Positions 41,785 through 55,233 are shown, counted from the first letter of the stretch. The stretch is 64,000 nucleotides of DNA from Pseudomonas fluorescens (GCF_004683905.1 NZ_CP038438.1:4030001-4094000), one strand, 5' to 3'. The notes: generated from the sequence alone by a model not told the origin. Numbers and translations: made by a program.

Positions 41785-43086
41785 ATGTCCTCGACCACGG
41801 GCAAAGGCAAAGCGATTTTTCGCGTTGTCAGCGGCAATTTTCTCGAGATGTTCGACTTTATGGTCTATGGCTTCTACGCCACGGCCATCGCCAAAACCTT
41901 CTTCCCGGCCGACAGCGCCTTCGCTTCCCTGATGCTGTCCCTGGCCACCTTCGGTGCCGGTTTCCTGATGCGTCCGCTGGGCGCGATCTTCCTTGGTGCC
42001 TACATTGACCGTCACGGTCGTCGCCAGGGCCTGATCATTACCCTTGCGTTGATGGCCGCCGGTACGATCCTGATCGCCTGCGTGCCGGGCTATGCCACTC
42101 TGGGTGTCGCAGCGCCGTTGATCGTGCTGTTCGGTCGCTTGCTGCAAGGCTTCTCGGCCGGCGTCGAGCTGGGCGGTGTTTCGGTGTATCTGGCGGAAAT
42201 CGCCACGCCGGGCCGCAAAGGCTTTTTCGTCAGTTGGCAGTCCGCCAGCCAGCAGGCGGCGGTGGTGTTTGCCGGCCTGCTCGGAGTGGGTCTCAACCAC
42301 TGGCTGAGCCCGGAACAGATGGGTGACTGGGGCTGGCGCGTGCCGTTCCTGATCGGCTGCATGATCGTTCCGGTGATCTTCGTCATTCGTCGTTCGCTGG
42401 AGGAAACCCCGGAATTCCAGGCGCGTAAACATCGCCCTACGCTGCGGGAAATCGTCCGCTCAATCGGTCAGAACTTTGGCATCGTCATCGCCGGCATGGC
42501 GCTGGTGGTGATGACCACGGTTTCGTTCTACCTGATCACCGCCTACACCCCGACCTTCGGCAAGGCTGAACTGCATCTGTCGGATTTCGACGCGCTGCTG
42601 GTGACCGTGTGCATCGGTCTGTCGAACTTCTTCTGGCTGCCGGTGATGGGCGCGGTGTCCGACAAGATCGGGCGCAAACCCCTACTGCTGGCGGCGACGA
42701 TTCTGGCGATCCTGACCGCCTATCCGGCGCTGTCGTGGCTGGTGGCGAACCCGAGTTTCAGTCATCTGCTGATCGTCGAACTGTGGCTGTCGTTCCTGTA
42801 CGGTTCGTACAACGGCGCGATGGTCGTGGCTCTGACCGAAATCATGCCGGTGGAAGTGCGCACCACCGGATTCTCGCTGGCCTATAGCCTGGCGACGGCG
42901 ACCTTTGGTGGCTTCACGCCAGCAGCCTGTACTTATCTGATCCATGTGCTGGACAACAAGGCTGCGCCGGGTATCTGGCTCAGCGGTGCGGCGGTGCTGG
43001 GACTGATTGCGACGCTGGTGCTGTTCCGTGGCAATAAGCATGAGCTGCGGACTGCGCAAGCGGCCGTGGCAGGTGGCGCCCGATAA
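41785..43086 (+). CDS. MFS transporter of the citrate/tricarballylate (MHS) family
   Basis: 433-aa inner-membrane proton symporter, 12 predicted spans. The start FLEMFDFMVYGFYATAIAKTFFP is typical of metabolite:H+ symporters. RPLGAIFLGAYIDRHGRRQG is the loop 2-3 MFS signature, and GRLLQGFSAGVELGGVSVYLAEIA is typical of CitA/TcuC. Citrate or tricarballylate is the likely substrate. It lies 72 bp from divergent apbE; the next gene is convergent. Confidence 0.85.
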   Translation: MSSTTGKGKAIFRVVSGNFLEMFDFMVYGFYATAIAKTFFPADSAFASLMLSLATFGAGFLMRPLGAIFLGAYIDRHGRRQGLIITLALMAAGTILIACVPGYATLGVAAPLIVLFGRLLQGFSAGVELGGVSVYLAEIATPGRKGFFVSWQSASQQAAVVFAGLLGVGLNHWLSPEQMGDWGWRVPFLIGCMIVPVIFVIRRSLEETPEFQARKHRPTLREIVRSIGQNFGIVIAGMALVVMTTVSFYLITAYTPTFGKAELHLSDFDALLVTVCIGLSNFFWLPVMGAVSDKIGRKPLLLAATILAILTAYPALSWLVANPSFSHLLIVELWLSFLYGSYNGAMVVALTEIMPVEVRTTGFSLAYSLATATFGGFTPAACTYLIHVLDNKAAPGIWLSGAAVLGLIATLVLFRGNKHELRTAQAAVAGGAR

Positions 43087-43095
43087 AACGCCTTA

Positions 43096-43180
43096 GGGAG
43101 CAAGCCCCCTCCCACAAGGTCCGGTGGTGCCAACATGATTGTGTGAACACCGCCAAACCTGTGGGAGGGGGCTTGCTCCC
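43096..43180. repeat. REPIN of the GTGGGAGGGGGCTTGC type
   Basis: 21-bp perfect inverted arms (43096-43116, 43160-43180). It is a distinct REP subtype compared with the other pairs in the window. Confidence 0.85.
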
Positions 43181-43221
43181 GAAGAGGCCGGTACAGGCAA
43201 TAAAGATTCAGCAGGCATAAA

Positions 43222-43251
43222 AAAACGCCCCGACCTAAGTCGGGGCGTTTT
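43222..43251. terminator. bidirectional terminator between the MFS gene and gap
   Basis: A 13-bp perfect stem (AAAACGCCCCGAC / GTCGGGGCGTTTT) with a CTAA loop. A- and T-tracts on both sides serve both convergent genes. Confidence 0.92.
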
Positions 43252-43267
43252 CATTTGCAGCGAAGGC

Positions 43268-44731
43268 TTAGCGCGGGAACGCTGGCGGGTTTACACCGGC
43301 CATGTCTTCCATCACGCGAACCACCTGGCAGCTGTAGCCGAACTCGTTGTCGTACCAGACGTACAGAACAACGCGGTTGTCCTGAACGATGGTCGCTTCA
43401 GCGTCGACCACACCGGCGTGACGCGAACCCACGAAGTCAGTGGACACCACTTCCTGCGAGTTGACGAAGTCGATTTGCTTGTGCAGATCGGAGTGCAGCG
43501 CCATGTAGCGCAGGTACTCGTTCATCTCTTCACGGCTGGCGGCTTTCTCAAGGTTCAGGTTGAGAATGGCCATCGACACGTTTGGCGTCGGAACGCGGAT
43601 CGCGTTACCGGTCAGCTTGCCGGCCAGCTCAGGCAGGGCCTTGGCAGCGGCGGTGGCAGCACCGGTCTCGGTGATGACCATGTTCAGCGCGGCGGAACGG
43701 CCACGGCGATCGCCCTTGTGGAAGTTGTCGATCAGGTTCTGGTCGTTGGTGTACGAGTGAACGGTTTCGACGTGACCGTTGATGATGCCGAACTTGTCAT
43801 TCACAGCCTTCAGCACCGGCACGATGGCGTTGGTGGTGCAGGAAGCGGCGGACACGATCTTGTCGTCAGCGGTGATTTCGTTGTGGTTGATACCGTGAAC
43901 GATGTTCTTCAGCTTGCCTTTGCCAGGCGCGGTCAGAACAACGCGAGCGACACCCGGGCATTGCAGGTGCTGACCCAGGCCATCGGCGTCACGCCATACA
44001 CCGGTGTTGTCCACCAGCAGCGCGTCTTTGATGCCGTACTGGGTGTAATCCACCTCGGTCGGGTTCTTCGCGTAGATCACCTGGATCAGGTTACCGTTGG
44101 CGGTGATGGTGTTGTTTTCTTCGTCGATGACGATGGTGCCGTTGAACGGACCGTGTACCGAATCGCGACGCAGCAGGCTGGCGCGCTTGGTCAGGTCGTT
44201 TTCGGCGCCTTTGCGCACGACGATGGCACGCAGACGCAGACCGTCGCCACCACCGGTTTTCTCGATCAGGATGCGCGCCAGCAGACGACCGATACGACCG
44301 AAGCCGTACAGCACAACGTCAGTGCCTTTGCGGGCCGAAGCGTTTTGCTGACCAACCACGTCAGCCAGTTCTTCACGCACGAACTGCTCGGCGCTGCGGC
44401 CATTGCCTTCGCTGCGGAATTTGAACGCCAACTTGCCCAGGTCTACCGAAGCCGCGCCGAGCTTGAGCTCGCTCATGGCTTTCAGCAGAGGGAATGTTTC
44501 GTGGACGGAGAGTTCGCTATCGTCGGAGGAACGGTGGCGAGCAAAGCGGTGAGCTTTGAGAATCGCGATGACAGACTGGTTGATCAGGCTGCGGCCATAG
44601 ATCGAGCTCACCACGTTGTTATTGCGGTAGAGCTGACCGATAAGCGGAATCATCGCTTCTGCGAGTGCTTCACGGTCGATCCATTCACCAAGACACTGGT
44701 CGGGCTTCTGAGTCACGGGAACCTTCCACAT
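43268..44731 (-). CDS. glyceraldehyde-3-phosphate dehydrogenase, long (GapB-type) form
   Basis: 487-aa dehydrogenase. A ~120-residue N-terminal extension precedes the NAD domain, which begins VVLYGFGRIGRLLAR. The catalytic Cys is in SAASCTTNAIVPVL, the His in the HSYTNDQ region, and VVSTDFVGSRHAG and WYDNEFGYS end the catalytic domain. The long form is typical of PA3001-like enzymes, which may work in gluconeogenesis. The start MWKVPVTQK at 44731 is chosen from family length; the frame extends to 44824. Divergent from mfd. Confidence 0.93.
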   Translation of the reverse strand: MWKVPVTQKPDQCLGEWIDREALAEAMIPLIGQLYRNNNVVSSIYGRSLINQSVIAILKAHRFARHRSSDDSELSVHETFPLLKAMSELKLGAASVDLGKLAFKFRSEGNGRSAEQFVREELADVVGQQNASARKGTDVVLYGFGRIGRLLARILIEKTGGGDGLRLRAIVVRKGAENDLTKRASLLRRDSVHGPFNGTIVIDEENNTITANGNLIQVIYAKNPTEVDYTQYGIKDALLVDNTGVWRDADGLGQHLQCPGVARVVLTAPGKGKLKNIVHGINHNEITADDKIVSAASCTTNAIVPVLKAVNDKFGIINGHVETVHSYTNDQNLIDNFHKGDRRGRSAALNMVITETGAATAAAKALPELAGKLTGNAIRVPTPNVSMAILNLNLEKAASREEMNEYLRYMALHSDLHKQIDFVNSQEVVSTDFVGSRHAGVVDAEATIVQDNRVVLYVWYDNEFGYSCQVVRVMEDMAGVNPPAFPR

Positions 44732-45085
44732 GTAGGGGCAGAAAAAAGGGGCTACATTATGCCGCCGAGAACCTCTTGTAGCAATGCGCGCTTGTCGCGC
44801 AATCGGTAACAAAATTCCGTTCAAAAAAATTACGCCCCGCGCCAGCCCAGTAAAACCGGGGCTTCCAGCGCAGTCAATTTTTCGACGACTGTTAGACGAT
44901 GTCTGTAACCCTCCGTAACACCAGTCGATTTCGGCACTACATAACCACTAAAAAAGTGCTCGTTTTTATGGTTACCACTACATTTTGCGCAAACCGCGAA
45001 GATAGACGCAGTCTGCAACTGACAGCCGGCACCTGACGCCGCTACAATTACCGACTTTGTCGCAAAGCCTGGAGCTCAACCTTCC
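44732..45085. other. 354-bp divergent promoter region of gap and mfd
   Basis: No gene or repeat was recognised. A plausible mfd promoter is CTGACA (45019-45024), an 18-bp spacer, and TACAAT (45043-45048). Nothing else stood out. Confidence 0.45.
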
Positions 45086-48535
<3,450 letters not shown>

Positions 48536-48545
48536 AGGACGCCGC

Positions 48546-49112
48546 ATGCGCCTGTTTCGCTCACTGACTTTGCTACTTGCCTTGGTAGCCCCTTCGGTTT
48601 TCGCCGATGACCTGTATCAGGTCGAAATGATTCTGGTGCGCCAGAACGCCGTGCCGGCTATCGTCAGCCGCGCCGCCCCGGAAGACTGGGCCACCGGCGC
48701 TCAACGCCTGGGTGATGACAGCCTGCGCACACCTGCGCTCGGCGACGTTGCCAGCAAACTCAGCGCCAGCGGTGATTACAGTGTGCTGATGCACAAGGCC
48801 TGGCAGCAGACCCTCGGCGAAGCGCCGACCAAGGTGGCCGTCAGCGACGGCAAGGAACAGTTCGGCCAGTTCCCGATCGAGGGCACGCTGGAAATGAAAC
48901 TCGGGCGCTTTACCGACGTGAACGCCGACTTCTGGGTCAACCAGATCGACGCCAACGGCATGGTCACTGCCAGCGAACACCTGAAACAGGACAGCCACAC
49001 CAAAAACGGCCAGCTCAACTATCTCGACAACGGCCACCTGGCGCTGCTGATCAAGATCACCTCCCTGACGGCGCCCGCCCCTCGGCAAGCCCCTGAAGCG
49101 ATTCCGGACTGA
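48546..49112 (+). CDS. CsiV-family exported protein
   Basis: 188-aa protein, the PA3003 equivalent. A signal peptide is cleaved near residue 20 (PSVFA-DD), then DDLYQVEMILVRQ, the typical start of the CsiV family (PF10972). LGRFTDVNADFWVN follows, and the C-terminus is proline-rich. In gamma-proteobacteria CsiV-like proteins are periplasmic and usually sit next to mfd; in Vibrio a member acts with D-amino acids and LpoA. The role here is unknown. It is followed by the SNF2 gene after only 11 bp, suggesting co-transcription. Confidence 0.82.
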   Translation: MRLFRSLTLLLALVAPSVFADDLYQVEMILVRQNAVPAIVSRAAPEDWATGAQRLGDDSLRTPALGDVASKLSASGDYSVLMHKAWQQTLGEAPTKVAVSDGKEQFGQFPIEGTLEMKLGRFTDVNADFWVNQIDANGMVTASEHLKQDSHTKNGQLNYLDNGHLALLIKITSLTAPAPRQAPEAIPD

Positions 49113-49123
49113 TCGAAGTCCTT

Positions 49124-51814
49124 ATGTCCCCGCCCCTGAGTAAACCGTTGGCACCCTCCTGGGTCAGCCGATTCAAGGAACAGAGCCTGGAGCGTGGCCG
49201 CCGCTACGCCCTGGAGAACCGGGTACGCATCGCGCAGGTGGGCGATGCGACCATCACCGCCAGTTGCGAAGGCTCCGGCGGTAACGTCTACCGTCAGACC
49301 ATTCACTTGCGCGAGTCAGCCAAAGACACCCTGTTGCTGGTTGACGCCACCTGCACCTGCCCGGTGCGCAATAACTGCAAACACTGCGCCGCAGTACTCC
49401 TGCAAGTGCAGGAAACCCTCGAATACCCTGCCGCTGCGAAAGACGCCGAGCTGCTGGAAAAGCTCCAGGCAGTTTTGGAAAACCGCAGCCCTAAGGCGCC
49501 GCCGCAAGTGCTGGTGGACAACGTGCAACCGCTGCCGCGCCTGTGGCTGGCCAGCGTCGAATTCAGCGCGTTCGAGCCGCGCAACGGCAAGATGCAGCGC
49601 TATATTCAGCATCGGGCGGCGCTGTCGTTCAGCTATCTGGATGAATACGTCAGCGGACAGAAAAACAGCGACATTCTGATTCGTCAGGAAACCCAGACCC
49701 TGCGGATAAAACGCCATCCGGAAGTGGAACAGTCCTACCGCGAACAGTTAAGAATCCTCGGCTTCCGTATCGCCACGCGCCAGAGCAAAGCGCTGCCGGA
49801 AAGCGCCGGTGAGCTGTACGAGATGGTCAACGACAGCGCCTGGCTGACGTTTACCCTCAACGAACTGCCGAAGCTGCGCACCCAAGGCTGGGAATTGCAG
49901 ATCGACGAGGAGTTCGGTTTCGACCTGACCGCCGTCGACGACTGGTACGCCACCGTCGAACAGGCGCCGGAGCGCGACTGGTTCGATCTGGAACTGGGGA
50001 TCATCGTCAATGGTGAACGCCTGAGCCTGCTGCCGATCCTGCTCAACCTGATGCGTTCGCACACGGAAATCCTCAACCCGGAACGCCTCGCGCGGCGCCG
50101 CGATGACGAGCTGATTCTGGTCAATGTGCCGCAACGCAACAGTGAGCACGGGCCGCTGCAAGTGGCGCTGCCCCTTGGCCGACTAAAACCGGTACTGGCA
50201 ACGCTGGGCGAGTTCTACTTGCAGGAACCGGGCGAAACCACCCTGCGCCTGAGCAAGGCCGACGCCACGCGCCTTAATTCGCTGGAAGGCATTCCCCTGC
50301 TGTGGGAAGGCGGCGAGCAGATCCGCAGTTTCGCCCAACGTCTGCGCGATATTCGCGATTACAGCGCGAAAGCGCCGGAAGGCTTGAACGCGACGTTGCG
50401 TCCCTATCAGCTCGAAGGCTTGAGCTGGATGCAGTCGCTGCGTCAGCTTGAGGTCGGCGGGATTCTGGCGGACGACATGGGTCTGGGTAAAACCTTACAG
50501 ACCCTGGCGCATATTCTCAGTGAGAAAAACGCCGGGCGTCTGGATCGACCGTGCATGGTGGTGATGCCCACCAGCCTGATCCCGAACTGGCTCGACGAAG
50601 CCGCGCACTTCACGCCGCAACTGAAAGTGGTCGCGCTGTACGGTGCCGGCCGCAAAAAGCATTTCGAGCATCTGGCCGACTTCGACCTGATCCTGACCAC
50701 CTATGCACTGCTGCCCAAGGACGTCGAACGGCTGGCACAACAGCCGCTGCACGTTCTGGTGCTCGACGAAGCGCAGTACATCAAGAACCCTAACAGCAAG
50801 GCCGCGCAGGCCGCTCGCGAACTCAACGCGCGCCAGCGCCTGTGCCTGAGTGGCACACCGCTGGAAAACCACCTCGGCGAGTTGTGGTCGTTGTTCCACT
50901 TTCTGCTGCCGGGCTGGTTGGGCGATGTCAAAAGCTTCAATGCCGACTACCGCGTGCCGATCGAAAAGCGCGCCAGCGAAGTCAGGCTGCAGCACCTCAA
51001 TGGGCGGATAAAACCGTTTCTGCTGCGCCGCACCAAGGAACAGGTGGCCACCGAACTGCCGCCCAAAACCGAGATCATCCACTGGGTCGATCTCAATGAG
51101 GCGCAGCGCGACGTGTACGAAACCATGCGCCTGGCGATGGACAAGAAAGTCCGCGACGAGATCACTCGCAAAGGCGTGGCGCGCAGCCAGATCATCATTC
51201 TTGAAGCCCTGCTCAAGCTGCGTCAGGTCTGCTGCGATCTGCGCCTGGTCAACGACGCCACCCTGCCCGCCCGTGGCAGCAGCTCGGGCAAACTCGACAG
51301 CCTGATGGAAATGCTCGAAGAGTTGTTCGAAGAAGGTCGGCGGATTCTGCTGTTCTCGCAGTTCACCTCGATGCTGTCACTGATCGAAGACGAACTGAAG
51401 AAACGCAACGTGGCCTACGCCTTGCTGACCGGCCAGACCCGCGATCGGCGCACGCCGGTGAAGGAATTCCAGAGCGGCAAGCGTCAGATTTTTCTGATCA
51501 GCCTGAAGGCCGGCGGCGTCGGCTTGAACCTGACCGAAGCGGATACGGTGATCCATTACGATCCGTGGTGGAACCCGGCGACCGAGAACCAGGCAACCGA
51601 CCGCGCCTATCGAATCGGCCAGGAGAAGCCGGTGTTCGTCTACAAGATGATTGCCCGCGGCACGGTGGAAGAGAAGATTCAGCACCTGCAGAAGGAAAAG
51701 TCTGACTTGGCGGCAGGCGTACTGGATGGGCGCAAGGCCGGGGACTGGAAACTGCAGAGCGATGATATTGAAGCGCTGTTTGCGCCGTTGCCGGATAAGC
51801 TCGACAAGCGTTGA
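49124..51814 (+). CDS. SWIM-domain SNF2-family helicase (paralogue A)
   Basis: 896-aa double-stranded DNA translocase. A SWIM zinc motif lies near residues 76-92 (CTCPVRNNCKHCAAV, C-x-C-xn-C-x-H). The SNF2 motor has GGILADDMGLGKTLQTL (motif I, ~450), LVLDEAQ (II, ~548), SGTPLENHLGELWSL (III), and the second RecA domain with FSQFTSM, KAGGVGLNLTEAD and QATDRAYRIGQ (VI). Such SWIM-SNF2 proteins are common in bacteria; their function is unknown, but DNA-protein remodelling is inferred. It is apparently co-transcribed with mfd and csiV and convergent with a larger paralogue. Confidence 0.93.
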   Translation: MSPPLSKPLAPSWVSRFKEQSLERGRRYALENRVRIAQVGDATITASCEGSGGNVYRQTIHLRESAKDTLLLVDATCTCPVRNNCKHCAAVLLQVQETLEYPAAAKDAELLEKLQAVLENRSPKAPPQVLVDNVQPLPRLWLASVEFSAFEPRNGKMQRYIQHRAALSFSYLDEYVSGQKNSDILIRQETQTLRIKRHPEVEQSYREQLRILGFRIATRQSKALPESAGELYEMVNDSAWLTFTLNELPKLRTQGWELQIDEEFGFDLTAVDDWYATVEQAPERDWFDLELGIIVNGERLSLLPILLNLMRSHTEILNPERLARRRDDELILVNVPQRNSEHGPLQVALPLGRLKPVLATLGEFYLQEPGETTLRLSKADATRLNSLEGIPLLWEGGEQIRSFAQRLRDIRDYSAKAPEGLNATLRPYQLEGLSWMQSLRQLEVGGILADDMGLGKTLQTLAHILSEKNAGRLDRPCMVVMPTSLIPNWLDEAAHFTPQLKVVALYGAGRKKHFEHLADFDLILTTYALLPKDVERLAQQPLHVLVLDEAQYIKNPNSKAAQAARELNARQRLCLSGTPLENHLGELWSLFHFLLPGWLGDVKSFNADYRVPIEKRASEVRLQHLNGRIKPFLLRRTKEQVATELPPKTEIIHWVDLNEAQRDVYETMRLAMDKKVRDEITRKGVARSQIIILEALLKLRQVCCDLRLVNDATLPARGSSSGKLDSLMEMLEELFEEGRRILLFSQFTSMLSLIEDELKKRNVAYALLTGQTRDRRTPVKEFQSGKRQIFLISLKAGGVGLNLTEADTVIHYDPWWNPATENQATDRAYRIGQEKPVFVYKMIARGTVEEKIQHLQKEKSDLAAGVLDGRKAGDWKLQSDDIEALFAPLPDKLDKR

Positions 51815-51839
51815 GATGTGCAGTGTTTGCTAGATAGCT

Positions 51840-51906
51840 TTCGCGAGCAAGCCCGCTCCCACAGTTGGATCGCATTTCCCCTTGTGGGAGCGAGCCTGCT
51901 CGCGAA
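51840..51906. repeat. REPIN between the convergent SNF2 genes
   Basis: REP copies of 24 bp at 51840-51863 and 51883-51906, nearly perfect inverted arms (the second has GAGCCTGC instead of GGGCTTGC). It separates the stops of the two paralogues. Confidence 0.85.
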
Positions 51907-51939
51907 CGGATCACCTCAGTTGAAGGTTCAAACTGAAGC

Positions 51940-54900
51940 TTACTGCCTGGAAGCGGGCAACGGCGCAAACAGCGCTTCGATATCACTCTGTTCCAGTTTG
52001 AATCCAACCGTCGTACCACCTTCAAGCACCGCCCCGGCCAGCGCTGCTTTCTCCTGCTGCAGCGCCTGGATTTTTTCCTCCACGGTACCTTTGGCAATCA
52101 ACTTGTAAACAAACACCGGATTGTTCTGCCCGATACGATAAGCGCGATCGGTTGCCTGATTCTCCACTGCCGGATTCCACCAAGGGTCGAAGTGGATCAC
52201 CGTGTCCGCAGCCGTCAGGTTCAGACCGGTACCGCCAGCCTTGAGGCTGATGAGGAACAACGGCACCTTGCCGCCCTGGAAATTCTTGACTGGCGTGCGC
52301 CGGTCGGTGGTGTCGCCAGTCAGCAACGAATAACCGATAGCGCGCTGCTGCAACTCCTGCTCGATCAGCGCCAGCATCGAGGTGAACTGGGAGAACAGCA
52401 GGATGCGCCGACCTTCGCCGAGCAACTCTTCGAGCATCTCCATCAGGCTGATCAGCTTGCCGCTGCCCGAGCGCAATGCCTTCGCCGTGAGAGGCATGTT
52501 GATCAAGCGCAGATCGCAGCAGACCTGACGCAGCTTGAGCAAGGCATCAAGAATGATGATTTGACTGCGCGCCACACCACTGCGGGCAATTTCGTCGCGC
52601 ACTTTTTTGTCCATCGCCACGCGCACCGTTTCATAGACGTCGCGCTGGCCGTCGCTGAGTTCAACCCAATGGATGATTTCGGTTTTCGGCGGCAGCTCAG
52701 TGGCGACCTGATCTTTCTTGCGACGCAGCAAAAACGGCTTGATGCGCGCCGTCAGGTGCTGCATGCGCTGGACATTGCCATGTTTCTCGATCGGTGTGCG
52801 GTAATCGCGGTTGAAGGATTTGCTGTCGCCCAGCCAGCCAGGCATGAGGAAATGAAACTGCGACCACAGCTCGCCGAGATGGTTTTCCAGCGGCGTGCCG
52901 CTCAGACACAAGCGCTGACGGGCCTGCAAGTCACGTGCGGCCTGCGCCGCTTTGCTCAGCGGGTTCTTGATGTTCTGCGCTTCGTCGAGAATCAGCACGC
53001 TCCACGACTGCGGCCGCAGCGTTTCAAGATCCCTGGGCAGCAAGGCGTAAGTGGTCAGCACCAAGTCGTATTCGGCGAGATTGGCGAAGTCTTTTTGCCG
53101 CCCGGCCCCATGCAGCGCCAGGACCTTCAACTGAGGCGTGAAGCGCTGGGCCTCGTCGAGCCAGTTGGGAATCAGGCTGGTCGGCATCACCGCCAGTGCC
53201 GGGCAATCGAGGCGACCGGCGTGCTTTTCCGTGAGCAGATGCGCCAGGGTCTGCAGGGTTTTGCCCAAGCCCATGTCATCGCCAAGAATGCCGCCGACCT
53301 CCAGCTCCCGCAGAGTCTGCATCCAGCCAAGGCCTTCGAGCTGATATGGGCGCAGTTGCGCATTAAGGCCGGCCGGCGCAGCAATATGGGTGTGACTGGA
53401 ATTGTGCAGCCGCTTGGCAAAAGTGCGCAGGCGTTCGCCGCCCTGCCATTCCAGTGGCATGCCATCGAGCATACTCAGGCGCGCGGCGTCTGGAGCAGTC
53501 AAGCGCAGCGCATCGCCCTGATGTCCGCCCAGGTACAGCTCGCCCAGCGTCGCCATCAGCGGTTTGACCCGACTCAGCGGCAACGCCACCTTGGCGCCTG
53601 CCGGGTCGCCAAAACCGCTGGGCTTGAGTTCGATCAGGAGTTTTTCGTCGTCGCTGCGTTGCGCCAGATTCACCGGGTCGAGCAAACGTGGCTGGGTGCG
53701 CAACAGATGCAGAAGGATCGGCAACAAGCTGTAGCGCTCGCCATTGACGACGATGCCCAGTTGCAGATCAAACCATTGATGCCCGGCCTCTTCTTCGACC
53801 TCCGCGTACCAGTGTTCGACCGGCTGCACATCGAAATGGAAGCCGGGACTGATTTCGATTTCCCAGTCCGCGGCGCGCAGTGTGGCAAGCCCTTCATGCA
53901 TGAATCCGAGCCAGGCGGAATCATCCGGCAAAGTGAACATCTCGCCGGGACGATCCATAGCGCTCTTGCGCGTGGCTTTTTTGAAGCCGAGCTTTTGCAG
54001 GCTCTGGCGCAACTTCTTTTCCATCGCAGGCTGGCGTCGAATGCGCTGGGTTTCAGTGCCATTGAGGATCATCACTTCCGGATTACGATCCACCGCCGGA
54101 TGACCATTGTAGGTAAACACCAGAGCGGCGCGGTGCTCCAGAACGTATTCCCAGCGCGAACGCTCCCGGCCGCTGACCAAGGTCAGTTGCGGCTGCGGAA
54201 GCACGTCATCGATGATTCGTTCGGTGAGCTTATGCGGCGGCGGGATTTTGGTCATCGCGCTCATGCGATGGCTGAACTGCATCGCCTGACGCGCCGGGAT
54301 GTCTGGGGCGAGGGTCAAATGGCAGGCCAGTTTTTCTTCCAACTCACTGAATAGAGGGCCAACCTGTCGCTGCTCACGATCGAGGTAATAAAGCGGCTCC
54401 AGCGCCAGCACGGTTTCCTGCGCAGCCTCGGCACTGCTCCACTGGGCGCGGAACCCACCGTCGGCCTGCTCGGCCCAAGAGAACAGACCCATGCGTTTCG
54501 CGCCCGGCGTCAGTGCCTGCAAGTTTTCGAAGTCGAGGAACAGGCGGGAGGTGCACAGGAGCATTTCCAGCAGTTCGGCGCCACTGCTGCCTTCCAGCGG
54601 ATAGCCGCTGTAATAGGCGTGATGGGAATGCATGGCGACCAACAGCCTGGCAACGCGCAGATCCAGTTCGGACAGATAACCGGGCTGACGCATGAGCATG
54701 TCCGCCAGCGAATACATCGGTTTTACTTCGCGTAACTCGCTGTTCTTGAGCTGGGAGACCTTGAAAATATCGAGCAGCCACTTGCCGCTCACTGACGTTG
54801 GCTTGAGCTTGTAAAACAGGCGCGTGCCTGCGGTTTGCGCGCCTTCTCCGATGGGCTTGGCCGGCACGGGAATGGTCGAAAGCCAATGTTCCAGCGCCCG

Positions 54901-55233
54901 CCCCAACTGGGCCTGAGCGTCACTTTCGGACGCTTCATGATCACGGCCCTGCAGGTGATAGAGCACCGCAGCGCAGTGTTTGCAGTCGATTGAGACAGGA
55001 CAGGTGCACAGGCAACGCAAGGTGACGGAACCCAGCCGATCTTCGGACAGGTAAATGGTTTGTTCATACGCCTGATCTTCCGAACCGACGCAGAACGCCT
55101 CGATCTTTCTGTCATCGATCTCGATGATCTCTACCCGATCATCGACAGCATAAGCACGGGCCTTGGCCAACGCCTTGCTACTGAATGCGTGAGTCCATGC
55201 CAGCCCTTTAAGCCGCTCGATGAAACTGCTCAT
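51940..55233 (-). CDS. SWIM-domain SNF2-family helicase (paralogue B)
   Basis: 1097-aa paralogue of the gene at 49124. The SWIM motif is CTCPVSIDCKHCAAV (~residues 75-90). A ~200-residue extra middle segment accounts for the greater length. The motor keeps GGILGDDMGLGKTLQTL (~650), LILDEAQ (~748), SGTPLENHLGELWSQ, KLRQVCCDLRL, FSQFTSM and QATDRAYRIGQ. Motor identity to paralogue A is high by eye and lower in the N-terminal half. It starts 10 bp after mtiP stop, so it is the third gene of a nagZ-mtiP operon. Confidence 0.93.
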   Translation of the reverse strand: MSSFIERLKGLAWTHAFSSKALAKARAYAVDDRVEIIEIDDRKIEAFCVGSEDQAYEQTIYLSEDRLGSVTLRCLCTCPVSIDCKHCAAVLYHLQGRDHEASESDAQAQLGRALEHWLSTIPVPAKPIGEGAQTAGTRLFYKLKPTSVSGKWLLDIFKVSQLKNSELREVKPMYSLADMLMRQPGYLSELDLRVARLLVAMHSHHAYYSGYPLEGSSGAELLEMLLCTSRLFLDFENLQALTPGAKRMGLFSWAEQADGGFRAQWSSAEAAQETVLALEPLYYLDREQRQVGPLFSELEEKLACHLTLAPDIPARQAMQFSHRMSAMTKIPPPHKLTERIIDDVLPQPQLTLVSGRERSRWEYVLEHRAALVFTYNGHPAVDRNPEVMILNGTETQRIRRQPAMEKKLRQSLQKLGFKKATRKSAMDRPGEMFTLPDDSAWLGFMHEGLATLRAADWEIEISPGFHFDVQPVEHWYAEVEEEAGHQWFDLQLGIVVNGERYSLLPILLHLLRTQPRLLDPVNLAQRSDDEKLLIELKPSGFGDPAGAKVALPLSRVKPLMATLGELYLGGHQGDALRLTAPDAARLSMLDGMPLEWQGGERLRTFAKRLHNSSHTHIAAPAGLNAQLRPYQLEGLGWMQTLRELEVGGILGDDMGLGKTLQTLAHLLTEKHAGRLDCPALAVMPTSLIPNWLDEAQRFTPQLKVLALHGAGRQKDFANLAEYDLVLTTYALLPRDLETLRPQSWSVLILDEAQNIKNPLSKAAQAARDLQARQRLCLSGTPLENHLGELWSQFHFLMPGWLGDSKSFNRDYRTPIEKHGNVQRMQHLTARIKPFLLRRKKDQVATELPPKTEIIHWVELSDGQRDVYETVRVAMDKKVRDEIARSGVARSQIIILDALLKLRQVCCDLRLINMPLTAKALRSGSGKLISLMEMLEELLGEGRRILLFSQFTSMLALIEQELQQRAIGYSLLTGDTTDRRTPVKNFQGGKVPLFLISLKAGGTGLNLTAADTVIHFDPWWNPAVENQATDRAYRIGQNNPVFVYKLIAKGTVEEKIQALQQEKAALAGAVLEGGTTVGFKLEQSDIEALFAPLPASRQ

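Noticed and set aside
49124..55233. SNF2 pair as a DISARM-like defence system
   Set aside because: No methyltransferase, DUF1998 or phospholipase-D partner is nearby; both genes sit in housekeeping operons and have SWIM domains.
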